Source: an uncultured Rhodospirillales bacterium (GTDB lineage Bacteria; Pseudomonadota; Alphaproteobacteria; CACIAM-22H2). From it: DNA of 44,365 bases. Of this stretch, positions 9,900-18,696 are shown in pieces. Where the stretch lies: contig CALANV010000003.1 in assembly GCA_937926175.1 (NCBI GenBank), positions 1 to 44,365 of the forward strand, given 5' to 3'. Under the pieces are notes generated by a model. That model ran no database searches. It was given only the letters and a program-made list of their open reading frames with translations, and had not been told where the DNA came from. How positions within the stretch are numbered: the first letter of the stretch is position 1; every line of letters begins with the position of its first letter. A program made the translations under genes and the position numbers.

Positions 9900-10754
9900 A
9901 TGGCTCTCGAGGGACTGCGAAGGGACGAGATCGACGACCTGAGGCGCGCGATCGATTTGCTCGAGGACGTGCGGTTGCCCGCGCGTCTCGCCCAGGCCAT
10001 CGGCCGGCCGATGGTCCGCATCGTCTCGGCCCTGCCGGCGCCGTTGAGCGCGCGCGTCGTCGCCGCGACGCGCATCGCCCTCGACCGGGCGGCCGAGGTC
10101 GCCCTGATGACGCTTGCGGAGGAGCGGCGGGCGTCGTCGGACCTGCTGCACAAGGCGGCGGTCGCCGCGTCCGGCGCCCTTGGCGGCGGGCTCGGGCTCG
10201 CCGCCCTGCCGATCGAGCTGCCGATCACGACGGTGCTGATGCTGCGGTCGATCGCCGATATCGCGCGCGAGGAGGGCGAGGATCTGTCGCGACCCGAAAC
10301 CGGCCTTGCCTGCATGGAGGTCTTTGCGCTCGGCGCCCGGACCGACGCCGACGACGATGCGGAGGCCGGCTACTTCGCCATCCGCTCGTCGCTCGCGACC
10401 GTCGTATCGGATGCCGCACGCTACCTCGCCGCGGCCGGTGCGGGCGCCTATCCGGTATCGCCGGTGACCAAGTTCATCGCCAAGATCGGCGCGCGGTTCG
10501 GCATTGCGGTCAGCCACAAGATGGCCGCGCAGCTCGTGCCGGTCATCGGCGCGCTCGGCGGCGCCGCGATCAACTATGCCTTCATCGATCATTTCCAGAC
10601 CATTGCCCGCGGCCACTTCATCGTGCGACGGCTCGAACGCAGCCACGGCCAGGCCTGGATCAGCGCCGCTTATGAGGAACTCCGCGCGCGCCGGTTCGCC
10701 GGATCGCACCACGCCACCGGCGGCGGCGGAGAAAGGGTCGAGCGCGTGAACTGA
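9900..10754 (+). CDS. EcsC-family protein
   Basis: Predicted protein of 284 residues in the EcsC family, named after a protein of the Bacillus Ecs cluster; the molecular role of proteobacterial members is unknown. The glycine-rich hydrophobic segment GGGLGLAALPIELPITTVLM (about residues 95-115) followed by RSIADIAREEGEDL is the family hallmark. A second hydrophobic glycine-rich region is VIGALGGAAINYAFIDHF. ATG 9900 follows GGGCGG. It stands alone between the sugar operon and the AraC/MFS pair, with 210 nt upstream and 122 nt downstream in which I see no gene. Confidence 0.85.
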   Translation: MALEGLRRDEIDDLRRAIDLLEDVRLPARLAQAIGRPMVRIVSALPAPLSARVVAATRIALDRAAEVALMTLAEERRASSDLLHKAAVAASGALGGGLGLAALPIELPITTVLMLRSIADIAREEGEDLSRPETGLACMEVFALGARTDADDDAEAGYFAIRSSLATVVSDAARYLAAAGAGAYPVSPVTKFIAKIGARFGIAVSHKMAAQLVPVIGALGGAAINYAFIDHFQTIARGHFIVRRLERSHGQAWISAAYEELRARRFAGSHHATGGGGERVERVN

Positions 10755-10876
10755 ACGGCGCGGGTCGTGGGCGGCCCAGCGTCACAGAATACATCCGGCC
10801 GGCGTGCAGACTGCCGCGCGGTGCCGATCTTCGCTGCCGGCGACGCTGACGTCCTCGAGCGACGGCGGGTGGCGCG

Positions 10877-11689
10877 TCAGCGCGCCCGCATCAGGTTGCG
10901 GGCGATGTACTGGGTCGGCGGGATGCCGAGGGCGCGGCGGAACATCGCGGTGAAGGCGCTCGGGCTCGCATAGCCGAGCTGCCGGGCGACCGTCGCCACC
11001 GGCTCACCCAGCGCGAGACGCGACAGCGCTTCGGCGAGGCGCACCTGCTGCCGCCAGGCGCCGAAGCTCAAGCCCGCTTCGCGACGGAACAGGCGGGCGA
11101 GCGTGCGAGCGCTGGCGCCGACCTTGATCGCCCAATCGTCGAGGGTGTCGTCCGCCGCCGGGTTGTCGAGGAGCGCGCGGCATAGCGCAGCAAGGCGCCG
11201 CTCGTGCGGCAGTGGAATGCGCAGCGGCACCGTTGCCAGGCGCTGCAGTTCATGGAGAAGAAGCTGCATGACGGCCTCGGCGCGCCCGCCGAGCGGATAG
11301 GCGACCGGCTCCTCGACCGCCGCAAGGATGAGTTCGCGCACGAGCGGCGTCACCGCCACGACCGTACAGACGTCGGGCAGCCATGGCGCTGCGCCCGGAT
11401 CGATGTAGAGCGTGCGCATCGCCACGTTGCCGTCCATCCGGATCTCGTGTTCGACCCGGGGCGGTATCCACACGGCATGCGAAGGCGGAACCACCCAGGC
11501 GCCGTCCGTCGTCGTGACGCGCATGACGCCGTCGACGGCATACAGGAACTGCGCACGCGGGTGCGAATGCGGCGCGACATGCGCGCCGTTCGCAAAGCTC
11601 TTGGCGAGAGCCGTGATCGGGCGCGGGACGTGCTGGTAATCCTTGGCGTCGACGCTGCGCTGCGGCCTCGACGTCTGTCGCGCGCCCAT
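10877..11689 (-). CDS. AraC-family regulator with N-terminal cupin sensor
   Basis: Transcription factor of 270 residues. The N-terminal half is a cupin-like sensor (HSHPRAQFLYAVDGVMRV, PPSHAVWIPP). The C-terminal 100 residues contain the two AraC helix-turn-helices (SARTLARLFRREAGLSFGAW and VATVARQLGYASPSAFTAMF). I start it at the ATG at 11689; longer in-frame readings would run across the candidate operator. It is divergent from the MFS gene at 11844, and this arrangement with the direct repeat between them suggests that it controls that transporter. The effector is unknown. Confidence 0.9.
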   Translation of the reverse strand: MGARQTSRPQRSVDAKDYQHVPRPITALAKSFANGAHVAPHSHPRAQFLYAVDGVMRVTTTDGAWVVPPSHAVWIPPRVEHEIRMDGNVAMRTLYIDPGAAPWLPDVCTVVAVTPLVRELILAAVEEPVAYPLGGRAEAVMQLLLHELQRLATVPLRIPLPHERRLAALCRALLDNPAADDTLDDWAIKVGASARTLARLFRREAGLSFGAWRQQVRLAEALSRLALGEPVATVARQLGYASPSAFTAMFRRALGIPPTQYIARNLMRAR

Positions 11690-11729
11690 GCTTTCTGGCC
11701 CTATGTCCGTTTCGCGACGAAAGATGGCA

Positions 11730-11760
11730 GGACATCTTGTATGGGACATGGCTATCTTGT
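11730..11760. promoter_or_regulatory. Candidate AraC-type operator (direct repeat, 20-bp spacing)
   Basis: GGNNATCTTGT occurs at 11730-11740 and again at 11750-11760 in the same orientation, so the two half-sites lie on the same DNA face two turns apart. AraC-family dimers typically bind such direct repeats. The pair lies in the 154-bp region between the araC-like gene and the MFS gene. Binding is inferred. Confidence 0.55.
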
Positions 11761-11843
11761 CCATCGGATCACGTCCGTGCCGCGGACGGCGCGCCGGGGC
11801 CAACGGGCGTCAAGGACGTGGGGGGAGCCGGAAGGAACTGGCA

Positions 11844-13034
11844 ATGAGCTCGTCGCGGACGATCGTCTCGTTCATCAATGTCGCGCACGTGATCGATCAC
11901 ATGTTCATGCTGATCCTGCCGACGGCGGTGCTCGGCATGGAGGCAGAGTTCGGCCGCCCCTACGGCGAGCTCCTCGCCCTGTCGGTCGGCGGCTTCATCG
12001 CCTTCGGCGCCGGCTCGATCCCCTCTGGCTGGCTCGGCGATCTGTGGAGCCGACGCAACATGATGGCCGTCTTCTTCATCGGTATCGGCCTTGCCACGGC
12101 CGCGACCGGGTTCACGACGACCCCGATCGGGCTCGCCGTAGGTTTGACGCTGATCGGTCTGTTCGCCTCGATCTACCACCCGGTCGGTACCGCGATGCTG
12201 GTGGCACATTCGGAGAAAGTCGGGCGCGCGATCGGCATCAACGGGGTCTGGGGCAATCTGGGCGTCGCGGGCGCCGCCCTCGTCACCGGTGCGCTCACGC
12301 AGCACTTCGGCTGGCGCGTCGCCTTCATCCTGCCCGGCGCGATCGCGGTCGCCGTCGGTATCACGTTCCTGGCGATGGTTCCCGACATTCGGACGCCGAA
12401 GAAGGGCCTGGACAGGAAAATCGCGGATCTGCCGCGACGCACGATCGTGCAGGCCTTCGCCGTCCTCGCTGCGGTCACGGTGGCGGGCGGCCTCGTGTTC
12501 AATGCCACGACCGTGTCGATACCGAAGCTGTTCGACGAGCGGCTTGCCGGCCTCGTCGCGACGCCGTCCGGTATCGGCGCGCTTGCTGCGGCCGTCTATG
12601 TGATCGGCGCGACAGCGCAGATCATCGTCGGCCGGCTGCTCGACCGCTATCCGTTGCGGGCGGTGTTCATGCCGCTTGCGGCGCTGCAGGCGCCGGCCCT
12701 GTTCGCTGCCGGCCATGTCACCGACGCCGCGCTCTTCGTCGTGGCGGCGGTGATGATGTTCGCCGTTTTCGGACAGGTGACCATCAACGACACCTTCGTC
12801 GCGCGGTACACGACGGATGAATGGCGGGCCCGCGTCTATGCGGTCCGCTACCTCGTCTCGTTCACCGCGAGCGCCGCTGCCGTACCGCTCGTCGCCCTTC
12901 TCCATGAAGGCGCCGGCGGGTTCACGTCGGTCTATGTCGTGCTGGCGGCTTTCGGGCTGCTGGTCTTTGCCGGTGCGCTGCTCACGCCCCGTCATCCGGC
13001 CGAGACGGCAGCAATGGCGCCGCGGGCGGCCTGA
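11844..13034 (+). CDS. MFS transporter
   Basis: Major facilitator protein of 396 residues with about twelve membrane helices. The loop 2-3 region GWLGDLWSRRNMM has the MFS G-x3-D/R-R pattern, and the first helix carries HVIDHMFMLILPT, as in some efflux-type MFS members. ATG 11844 has a strong GGAAGGAAC at 11830-11838. The divergent AraC regulator probably controls it. Substrate and direction of transport cannot be read; an export role for an antimicrobial or a metabolite is as likely as uptake. Confidence 0.9.
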   Translation: MSSSRTIVSFINVAHVIDHMFMLILPTAVLGMEAEFGRPYGELLALSVGGFIAFGAGSIPSGWLGDLWSRRNMMAVFFIGIGLATAATGFTTTPIGLAVGLTLIGLFASIYHPVGTAMLVAHSEKVGRAIGINGVWGNLGVAGAALVTGALTQHFGWRVAFILPGAIAVAVGITFLAMVPDIRTPKKGLDRKIADLPRRTIVQAFAVLAAVTVAGGLVFNATTVSIPKLFDERLAGLVATPSGIGALAAAVYVIGATAQIIVGRLLDRYPLRAVFMPLAALQAPALFAAGHVTDAALFVVAAVMMFAVFGQVTINDTFVARYTTDEWRARVYAVRYLVSFTASAAAVPLVALLHEGAGGFTSVYVVLAAFGLLVFAGALLTPRHPAETAAMAPRAA

Positions 13035-13066
13035 CGTTTCGCGGCGGGCGAGGAGCGGTACGTCGC

Positions 13067-13822
13067 CTACACCGCGATGGTCAGCCCGCCGTCGACGACC
13101 AGCGTGTGGCCGGTGACGTATGCCGCCTCGTCGGAGGCGAGGAACACGGCGGCACCGCCCAGCTCCTTCGGGTCGCCCCACCGTCCGACTGGCGTGCGTC
13201 GCTCGATCCAGGCCGTGAACGTCTTGTCCGCGAGCAACGGCGCGTTGAGCTCGGTCGCGAAGAACCCCGGCGCGATCGCGTTCACCGTGATGCCATTCGG
13301 CGCAAGCTCGACGGCGAGCGCCCGCGTCAGCGAATCCAGCCCGGCCTTGGCGGCGCAATAGGCGGCGATCGTCGGGCGCGCGAGCCGGCCCATGATCGAG
13401 GTCGTGTGGATGATCCGGCCGAACCGGTTGCGCGACATCATCTTGGCGGCCTCGCGCGCAAGGACGAAGCAGGACGTCAGGTTCGTGGCGATGACAGTCT
13501 GGAAATCGGCCGTCAGGTACTTGAGCAGCGGCTTGCGGATGTTGATGCCGGCGTTCGAGATCAGGATGTCGAGCCGCCCGTGATCGCGAACGATGCCTTC
13601 GACCGCGCGCACGACGGCGGGTTCGTCAGAGACGTCGAAGGCAAGCGCGGTCGCGGCGATGCCCTCGGATGTCAGCGTCTTGGCCGCCGCATCGAGCGCC
13701 TCGGCGTTGCGCGCATTGATGACGACGGTGGCGCCGGCCTTGCCGAGTGCGCGTGCCATGGCGAGACCGAGGCCCCGCGACGCCCCCGTCACGAGCGCAA
13801 TACGGCCTTTCAGCGAGAACAT
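13067..13822 (-). CDS. SDR oxidoreductase, gluconate 5-dehydrogenase-like
   Basis: Classical SDR of 251 residues: TGASRGLG at 12-19, NAG at 90-92, Ser142, Tyr155 and Lys159 (YCAAK). The C-terminal block (FTAWIERRTPVGRWGDPKEL) closely matches gluconate 5-dehydrogenase/IdnO-type enzymes, which interconvert 5-ketogluconate and gluconate. It is the last gene of the minus-strand TRAP operon, 55 nt after dctM, so it probably acts on the imported acid. The dehydrogenase family is certain; the substrate is inferred. Confidence 0.88.
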   Translation of the reverse strand: MFSLKGRIALVTGASRGLGLAMARALGKAGATVVINARNAEALDAAAKTLTSEGIAATALAFDVSDEPAVVRAVEGIVRDHGRLDILISNAGINIRKPLLKYLTADFQTVIATNLTSCFVLAREAAKMMSRNRFGRIIHTTSIMGRLARPTIAAYCAAKAGLDSLTRALAVELAPNGITVNAIAPGFFATELNAPLLADKTFTAWIERRTPVGRWGDPKELGGAAVFLASDEAAYVTGHTLVVDGGLTIAV

Positions 13823-13877
13823 GCATACCTCCGGATCATTCTAGCGCTTGCTCCGCGTTTCCTCCGGCGGCGCCGTG

Positions 13878-15161
13878 TCAGAACCTGACCATCGACGGGA
13901 TCCACAGCGAAATCGCCGGAACGTACGTCACCAGCATCAGCACGATCAACATGGTGAGGTAGAACGGCCAGATCGTCTTGGTCACTTGCTCGATCGAGAC
14001 CTTGCTGACGGCACAACCGACGAAGAGGACGGAGCCGACAGGGGGCGTGATCAGGCCGATGCCGAGATTGACCAGCATGATCATGCCGAAATGCACCGGA
14101 TCGACGCCGAACTTGACGACCACGGGCAGCAGGATCGGCGTGCAGATCAGCAGCAGCGGCGCCAGATCCATGAGCGTCCCGAGCGCCAGCAGCATCAGGT
14201 TGATCAGCAGCAGGATGACGTACTTGTTGTCGGAAATCGACAGGAAGAACTCCGTCACTTTGAACGGCAGCTGCATCAGGGCCATGATGTAGCCGAAGCC
14301 CGAGGCGAAGCCGATCAGGATCATCACCATCGCCACGGTCTTGACCGTGCGATGGACGAGATGCGGCAGGTCCCGCCACTTGTAGTCCCGGTAGATGAAC
14401 ATCGTGACCAGGAAGGCGTAGACGCAGGCGATCGAGGCGGACTCGGTCGCCGTGAACACGCCCGACAGGATGCCGCCGAGGATGATGAACATGGTCAGCA
14501 GGCCCCAGAAGGCCTCGATCGCGATCTTGCCCGCTTCCCGCAAGGGGACCAGTTTGCCTTTCGGATAGCCTTCACGCTGCGCGATCGCCAGGCACAGGGT
14601 CATCAGCGACAGGCCGAGCAGCAGGCCGGGAATCACGCCGGCCAGGAACAGATGAGCGATCGACACGGTGCCGCCGGCGGCCAGGGAATAGATCACCGCG
14701 TTGTGCGATGGCGGGATGAGGATCGCCTGGACCGAACCGGTGATCGTCACGTTCGTCGCAAAAATGCGCGGATATCCCTCTTTCTCCATCTGCGGGATCA
14801 TCACCGAGCCGATCGACGCCGTATCGGCCACCGATGATCCGGAAATGCAACCGAAGAAGGTCGAGGCCAGGATGTTCACCAGCGACAGCCCGCCGCGAAT
14901 GAACCCGACAATCACGTTCGCGAGCGCAACCAAGCGTCGCGCCATGCCGCCTTCGGCCATGATGGCGCCGGCGAGGACGAAGAAGGGGATGGCGAGGAGC
15001 GAGAAATTGTCGACGCCGTCGGAGATCTTGAGCATCAACGCCTCGAGTGGGATGTCGATCCAGATGGCGCCGACGAGCGCGGCGAGGCCGAGCGCATAGG
15101 CGACGGGGACCCCGATCGCGATCATGAGGAACAGGCTGCCGAGAAGGATGAGCGCGTCCAT
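13878..15161 (-). CDS. dctM: TRAP transporter large permease (DctM)
   Basis: Membrane subunit of 427 residues with about 12-13 helices, the Na+-coupled translocation domain of a TRAP importer. Family motifs include FSLLAIPFFVLAGAIM, SGSSVADTASIG, LIPPSHNAVIYS and NLGIGLITPPVGSVLFVG. The ATG at 15161 fits the family; a longer in-frame reading exists but would overlap dctQ. It lies 22 nt after dctQ and before the SDR. Confidence 0.95.
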   Translation of the reverse strand: MDALILLGSLFLMIAIGVPVAYALGLAALVGAIWIDIPLEALMLKISDGVDNFSLLAIPFFVLAGAIMAEGGMARRLVALANVIVGFIRGGLSLVNILASTFFGCISGSSVADTASIGSVMIPQMEKEGYPRIFATNVTITGSVQAILIPPSHNAVIYSLAAGGTVSIAHLFLAGVIPGLLLGLSLMTLCLAIAQREGYPKGKLVPLREAGKIAIEAFWGLLTMFIILGGILSGVFTATESASIACVYAFLVTMFIYRDYKWRDLPHLVHRTVKTVAMVMILIGFASGFGYIMALMQLPFKVTEFFLSISDNKYVILLLINLMLLALGTLMDLAPLLLICTPILLPVVVKFGVDPVHFGMIMLVNLGIGLITPPVGSVLFVGCAVSKVSIEQVTKTIWPFYLTMLIVLMLVTYVPAISLWIPSMVRF

Positions 15162-15183
15162 GGGACTCGATGCTCCGGTGCTG

Positions 15184-15699
15184 TCAGTCGGCGCTGGCAG
15201 GCTCGCGAAACACGATCGAATCCCGCGAGGGCGGTCCGATCCAGGCACGCTCGACGATGAACAGGAGAGTAATGGCACCGCCGATCGGCAGCGGCAGATA
15301 GGTGACGCCGACTGAAAGGAACGGGAACTCGGCAATGACCTGGTTCCAGGTCACGCCGACCAGCTCCGCGCCCCAGATCACCATGAACAGGCTGAGCACC
15401 GCCATCGCCACCTCGACCAGTGCCGCAAACGCGGTCTGGATCGGCGCGGGGGCGAGATTGGCGAACAGTGTGACGGCGATATGCGCCTTGGCGCGATAGC
15501 AGGCGGCCGCCCCGGCGAAGGTGAATACGATCATCAGCAGGATCGACAGCGGTTCCGGCCACGACGATCCGGTGTTGAGTACATAACGCGTGAACACCCC
15601 CCAGGGGATGATGAGCGCCATCAATGTCAGGCTAAGGCCGGCGAGCGCGACGCAGGTCAGATACAATCCATCCATCGCCCTGACGTAGGCGGCTTTCAT
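15184..15699 (-). CDS. dctQ: TRAP transporter small permease (DctQ)
   Basis: Small membrane subunit of 171 residues with four helices. The WGVFTRYVLNTGSSWPEPLS segment and the FTFAGAAACYRAKAHI block are the DctQ signature. It starts at ATG 15699 after CAGGAGAGG and follows dctP after 88 nt containing a strong hairpin. It pairs with DctM at 13878-15161. Confidence 0.94.
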   Translation of the reverse strand: MKAAYVRAMDGLYLTCVALAGLSLTLMALIIPWGVFTRYVLNTGSSWPEPLSILLMIVFTFAGAAACYRAKAHIAVTLFANLAPAPIQTAFAALVEVAMAVLSLFMVIWGAELVGVTWNQVIAEFPFLSVGVTYLPLPIGGAITLLFIVERAWIGPPSRDSIVFREPASAD

Positions 15700-15729
15700 C
15701 GTTTCCTCTCCTGGGACGTCGAAAGAAGC

Positions 15730-15761
15730 ATCCAGCCCGGATGTCGCGATCCGGGCTGGAT
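15730..15761 (-). promoter_or_regulatory. Intercistronic 13-bp hairpin between dctP and dctQ
   Basis: A perfect 13-bp inverted repeat (ATCCAGCCCGGAT, 6-nt loop) follows the dctP stop on the minus strand. There is no U-tract, so partial attenuation or mRNA stabilisation of the binding-protein message is more likely than full termination. The same arrangement occurs at 6549-6577 in the ABC operon. Confidence 0.65.
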
Positions 15762-15787
15762 ACAGGCGTCAGGCCCGGTTGACCGCG

Positions 15788-16789
15788 TTACTGGACGGCC
15801 TGAATGCGCTCGATCAGTCCCTGCCACTTGCCAGCGTACTTGTCGTAGACGGGTTTCACCGAATCCCTGAACGCCTTCTTGTCGACGTCCGTGACGAACT
15901 CGACACCCGCGGCCTTGAGCTTCTCCATCGACTCTTTGACCATCGCATCCCAGAGCTGCCGCTCTTCCGCTTGCGCCTCGCGCGCGAGTTTCCTGATCAG
16001 GTCTTGGTCCTCCTTCGACAGGGTCTCCCAGGTCCGCCGCGAAAACACGAGGATCTCGGGAATGATCAGGTGCTCCGTGAACGAGAAGTACTTCGTGATC
16101 TGGTGGTGGTTGTGCGTGACGAACGTCGGTGCGTTGTTCTCGGCGCCGTCGACCACGCCGGTCTGCATCGCATTGTACAGCTCGTTGAAGCCCATCGAGA
16201 TGCCGTTTCCGCCCATCGCGTTCATCGTGTCGACGAAGATGGGGTTGCCCATCATGCGGATCTTCAGACCCTTGAGGTCCTCGGGCTTACGGACCGGCCG
16301 CCTGGTGTAGACATTGCGCGAACCCGCATCCATCCACGCGAGCGCGATCAGGCGCGTCTGCGGGTTGTTGGAGATCTTCTCGAGAAGCTCGTCGCCGATC
16401 TGCCCGTCAATGACCTTGCGCATGTGCTCTTCGTTCCGGAACATGAAGGGCAGGTTGAAGACGTTGAGCTCGTCGATGATGGTTCCGACCGGGCCGACGC
16501 TGATGCGCGCGAACTGGAGCGCGCCGACCTGTGCCTGCTCGATCATTTCCTTCTCGCCGCCGAGCTGCATCGCCGGATACATCTGGATGCTGAGGCGTCC
16601 ATTGGTCGCCTGTTCGAGCTTCTTGCCCATTTGCACCACCGCCTCGACGGTGGGGTAGCCGAGCGGGTGTACATCCGCGGCCTTCAGAACCATTTTCTGC
16701 TGCGCGACGGCGGCGGAGTCGAAGCCGAACGTCACGGTGCAAAGCGCCAGCGCGGCGGCGCTGGTGCGGATGAAATCACGTCGTTTCAT
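15788..16789 (-). CDS. dctP: TRAP transporter substrate-binding protein (DctP)
   Basis: Periplasmic binding protein of 333 residues. It starts with a twin-arginine-like signal (KRRDFIRTS) and a hydrophobic stretch ending AVAQQ near residue 30. Arg178 in LKGLKIRMMGNP is the conserved carboxylate-binding arginine of the family, and MQTGVVDGAENNAPTF is the DctP hallmark. GGGAGGA precedes the ATG at 16789. It heads the operon dctP-dctQ-dctM-SDR and is divergent from gntR and the uronate pathway genes, so a uronate or aldarate ligand is likely by context. Confidence 0.94.
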   Translation of the reverse strand: MKRRDFIRTSAAALALCTVTFGFDSAAVAQQKMVLKAADVHPLGYPTVEAVVQMGKKLEQATNGRLSIQMYPAMQLGGEKEMIEQAQVGALQFARISVGPVGTIIDELNVFNLPFMFRNEEHMRKVIDGQIGDELLEKISNNPQTRLIALAWMDAGSRNVYTRRPVRKPEDLKGLKIRMMGNPIFVDTMNAMGGNGISMGFNELYNAMQTGVVDGAENNAPTFVTHNHHQITKYFSFTEHLIIPEILVFSRRTWETLSKEDQDLIRKLAREAQAEERQLWDAMVKESMEKLKAAGVEFVTDVDKKAFRDSVKPVYDKYAGKWQGLIERIQAVQ

Positions 16790-16960
16790 CGTTGCGTCCT
16801 CCCTGTTGGATTCTGTGCGTTGTCCGATCAGGCGTCGGACCGGATGCGTCGTGCGCATTATTGTTTGGCCGCGAACGGGCGGATTTTTCGTTTGCACTTC
16901 GGCGTGCGTCGCCGGCTTATGGGCCGGCTGGCAACGTTCGCGGCTGCGGTCTGATTGGCG

Positions 16961-17011
16961 TTGACCCCCTGTTCATTAGCATGTTAATTGTAACTTGTAC
17001 GATGACGTACA
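16961..17011 (+). promoter_or_regulatory. gntR promoter with overlapping operator candidate
   Basis: TTGACC (16961-16966), a 17-bp spacer and TTAATT (16984-16989) make a sigma70-like promoter for the gntR gene. An inverted repeat TGTAC-N6-GTACA (16996-17011) lies where transcription should start, just before the gntR ATG. This placement suggests autorepression and, because the region is shared with the divergent dctP operon, joint control. Confidence 0.5.
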
Positions 17012-17012
17012 T

Positions 17013-17780
17013 ATGATGACACTAGCATCGCCCAAACTGACTGACAAGCGCTCCCTGCTTACGCCGCTCGCACCGTTGCGCAACCGGACGAGCGAGGTCG
17101 TGGAGCGGCTGAGGACCGAGATCACCAGCGGCAAGCTCAAGCCTGGCGCACGTCTTCCGACCGAGCAGGCGCTCATGGCGGCGCTCGGCGTAAGCCGCAC
17201 CGTCGTCCGCGAGGCGGTGGCCGCGCTGAAGGCGGAGGGACTCGTCATCACCCGCCAGGGTGCAGGGGCCTTCGTCGCCGCCGACGTCCAGCGCCGCCCG
17301 TTCCGAATCGATCCGGACGGTCTTCGGTCGATCACGGAAGTGCTCAACGTCATGGAATTGCGCATGGCGGTGGAGGTCGAAGCCGCGGCATTCGCGGCCG
17401 AGCGCTGTGGCGTTTCCGACATTCGCGCGATCAGCAAGGCCCTGAATGCGATCGAGCGCGCGATCAAGCGCGGCGAGCCCGCCATCGATCAGGACTTCGA
17501 GTTTCACCATGCCATCGCCAAGGCGACCGGCAATCCGCAATTCGCGAGATTCCTGGAGTTCCTCGGTCGTTTCATCATCCCCCGTCAGAGTATCCGTGTG
17601 ACGGCGATAAGGCCGTCGGAGAGCAAGGGGTATCTGGAGACGATCCAGGCCGAGCATTGCCGGATCTACGACGCGATCCGTGACCGTAACGTCGCAGACG
17701 CGCGCGAGGCGATGCGCCGACACCTGATGAATGGCCGCGAGCGGTACCGGCGGCTCGCGGCCAAGAGCAACGGCGAATAA
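17013..17780 (+). CDS. GntR-family regulator, FadR/FCD subfamily
   Basis: Repressor-type regulator of 255 residues. The N-terminal winged helix (about 22-90) includes GARLPTEQALMAALGVSRTV and VREAVAALKAEGLV; the FCD effector domain follows, with metal-binding positions suggested by DFEFHHAIAKATGN and the later AEH and RRHL histidines. ATG 17013 (or 17016) is chosen; a TTG at 16995 would put the operator candidate inside the gene. It is divergent from the TRAP operon and upstream of uronate dehydrogenase and kdgD, so it probably controls both and senses a uronate or aldarate intermediate. Confidence 0.92.
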   Translation: MMTLASPKLTDKRSLLTPLAPLRNRTSEVVERLRTEITSGKLKPGARLPTEQALMAALGVSRTVVREAVAALKAEGLVITRQGAGAFVAADVQRRPFRIDPDGLRSITEVLNVMELRMAVEVEAAAFAAERCGVSDIRAISKALNAIERAIKRGEPAIDQDFEFHHAIAKATGNPQFARFLEFLGRFIIPRQSIRVTAIRPSESKGYLETIQAEHCRIYDAIRDRNVADAREAMRRHLMNGRERYRRLAAKSNGE

Positions 17781-17873
17781 GGGGGCGCGAGTACCGGCGC
17801 CGTGGGCGGCTGGTGCCACGATGCGCTGATCGGACTTTGCGCGCCCGCGGTACATAACCGAGTTGGGGGAGAC

Positions 17874-18686
17874 ATGCGGAAGATCCTGATGACGGGGGCA
17901 GCCGGCAACGTCGGCAGGCGCCTTCGACGGTTGCTGAAGGGGGTTTATCCCGAACTTCGTCTCAGCGACATCAGGACGCCCGATGACATTGCCGCCGACG
18001 AGGCGTTCGTCGAGGCCGATCTCGCCGATCCGGCGCAGGTGGACCGTGCGGTTGCCGGCGTCGAAGGCATCATTCATCTCGGCGGATTCTCGGTCGAGGG
18101 CCCCTGGGAGACGATCCTCCAGTCGAACATCATCGGAACCTACAATCTGTTCGAGGCGGCGCGGCGTCATGGCGTCAAGCGCGTCGTCTTCGCTTCGTCC
18201 AATCACGTCGTCGGCTTCTATCCACGCCATCGACGTCTTGGGCCGGAGGCGCTTCTTCGCCCCGACAGCCGCTACGGCGTCAGCAAGGCGTTCGGCGAAG
18301 CGCTCGGCGCGCTTTATGCTTACAAGTATGGCCTTCGCGTTCTCTGCCTGCGTATTGGCAACGTGGACGACGCGCCGGCCGATCTCCGGCGTCTGTCGAT
18401 CTGGCTGAAGCCCGAGGATCTTGTCCAGCTCGTCCGCATCGGGCTTGAGCATCCGGACCTCGTGTACGAGGTCATGTACGGCGTGTCCGACAACGAGCGT
18501 GGATGGTGGGACAACAGCGTCGCGTATCGCTATGGCTACCGTCCGACTGGCAAGGCCGAGCAGTACCGCGACGCGGCCCTCGCCGCGGAGGCGAAGCTGC
18601 CCGCAGATCCGATCGGCCGCCATTATCAGGGTGGTCCTTTCTGCAGCCAGGAATTCGCGGGCGAATTCGATCCGTTCCGCGATTGA
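17874..18686 (+). CDS. udh: Uronate dehydrogenase
   Basis: NAD-dependent SDR-like enzyme of 270 residues oxidising D-galacturonate or D-glucuronate to the aldarolactone, the first step of the oxidative uronate pathway. The cofactor motif GAAGNVG is at 8-14; HLGGFSVEGPWETILQSNI, FASSNHVVGFYP and the Tyr134/Lys138 pair (YGVSK) are the uronate dehydrogenase pattern, as is WWDNS near the C-terminus. Length matches the Agrobacterium enzyme. ATG 17874 follows GGGGGAGA. It is 93 nt after gntR and 10 nt before kdgD, the pathway partner. Confidence 0.92.
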   Translation: MRKILMTGAAGNVGRRLRRLLKGVYPELRLSDIRTPDDIAADEAFVEADLADPAQVDRAVAGVEGIIHLGGFSVEGPWETILQSNIIGTYNLFEAARRHGVKRVVFASSNHVVGFYPRHRRLGPEALLRPDSRYGVSKAFGEALGALYAYKYGLRVLCLRIGNVDDAPADLRRLSIWLKPEDLVQLVRIGLEHPDLVYEVMYGVSDNERGWWDNSVAYRYGYRPTGKAEQYRDAALAAEAKLPADPIGRHYQGGPFCSQEFAGEFDPFRD

Positions 18687-18696
18687 AGGGCGCGCC

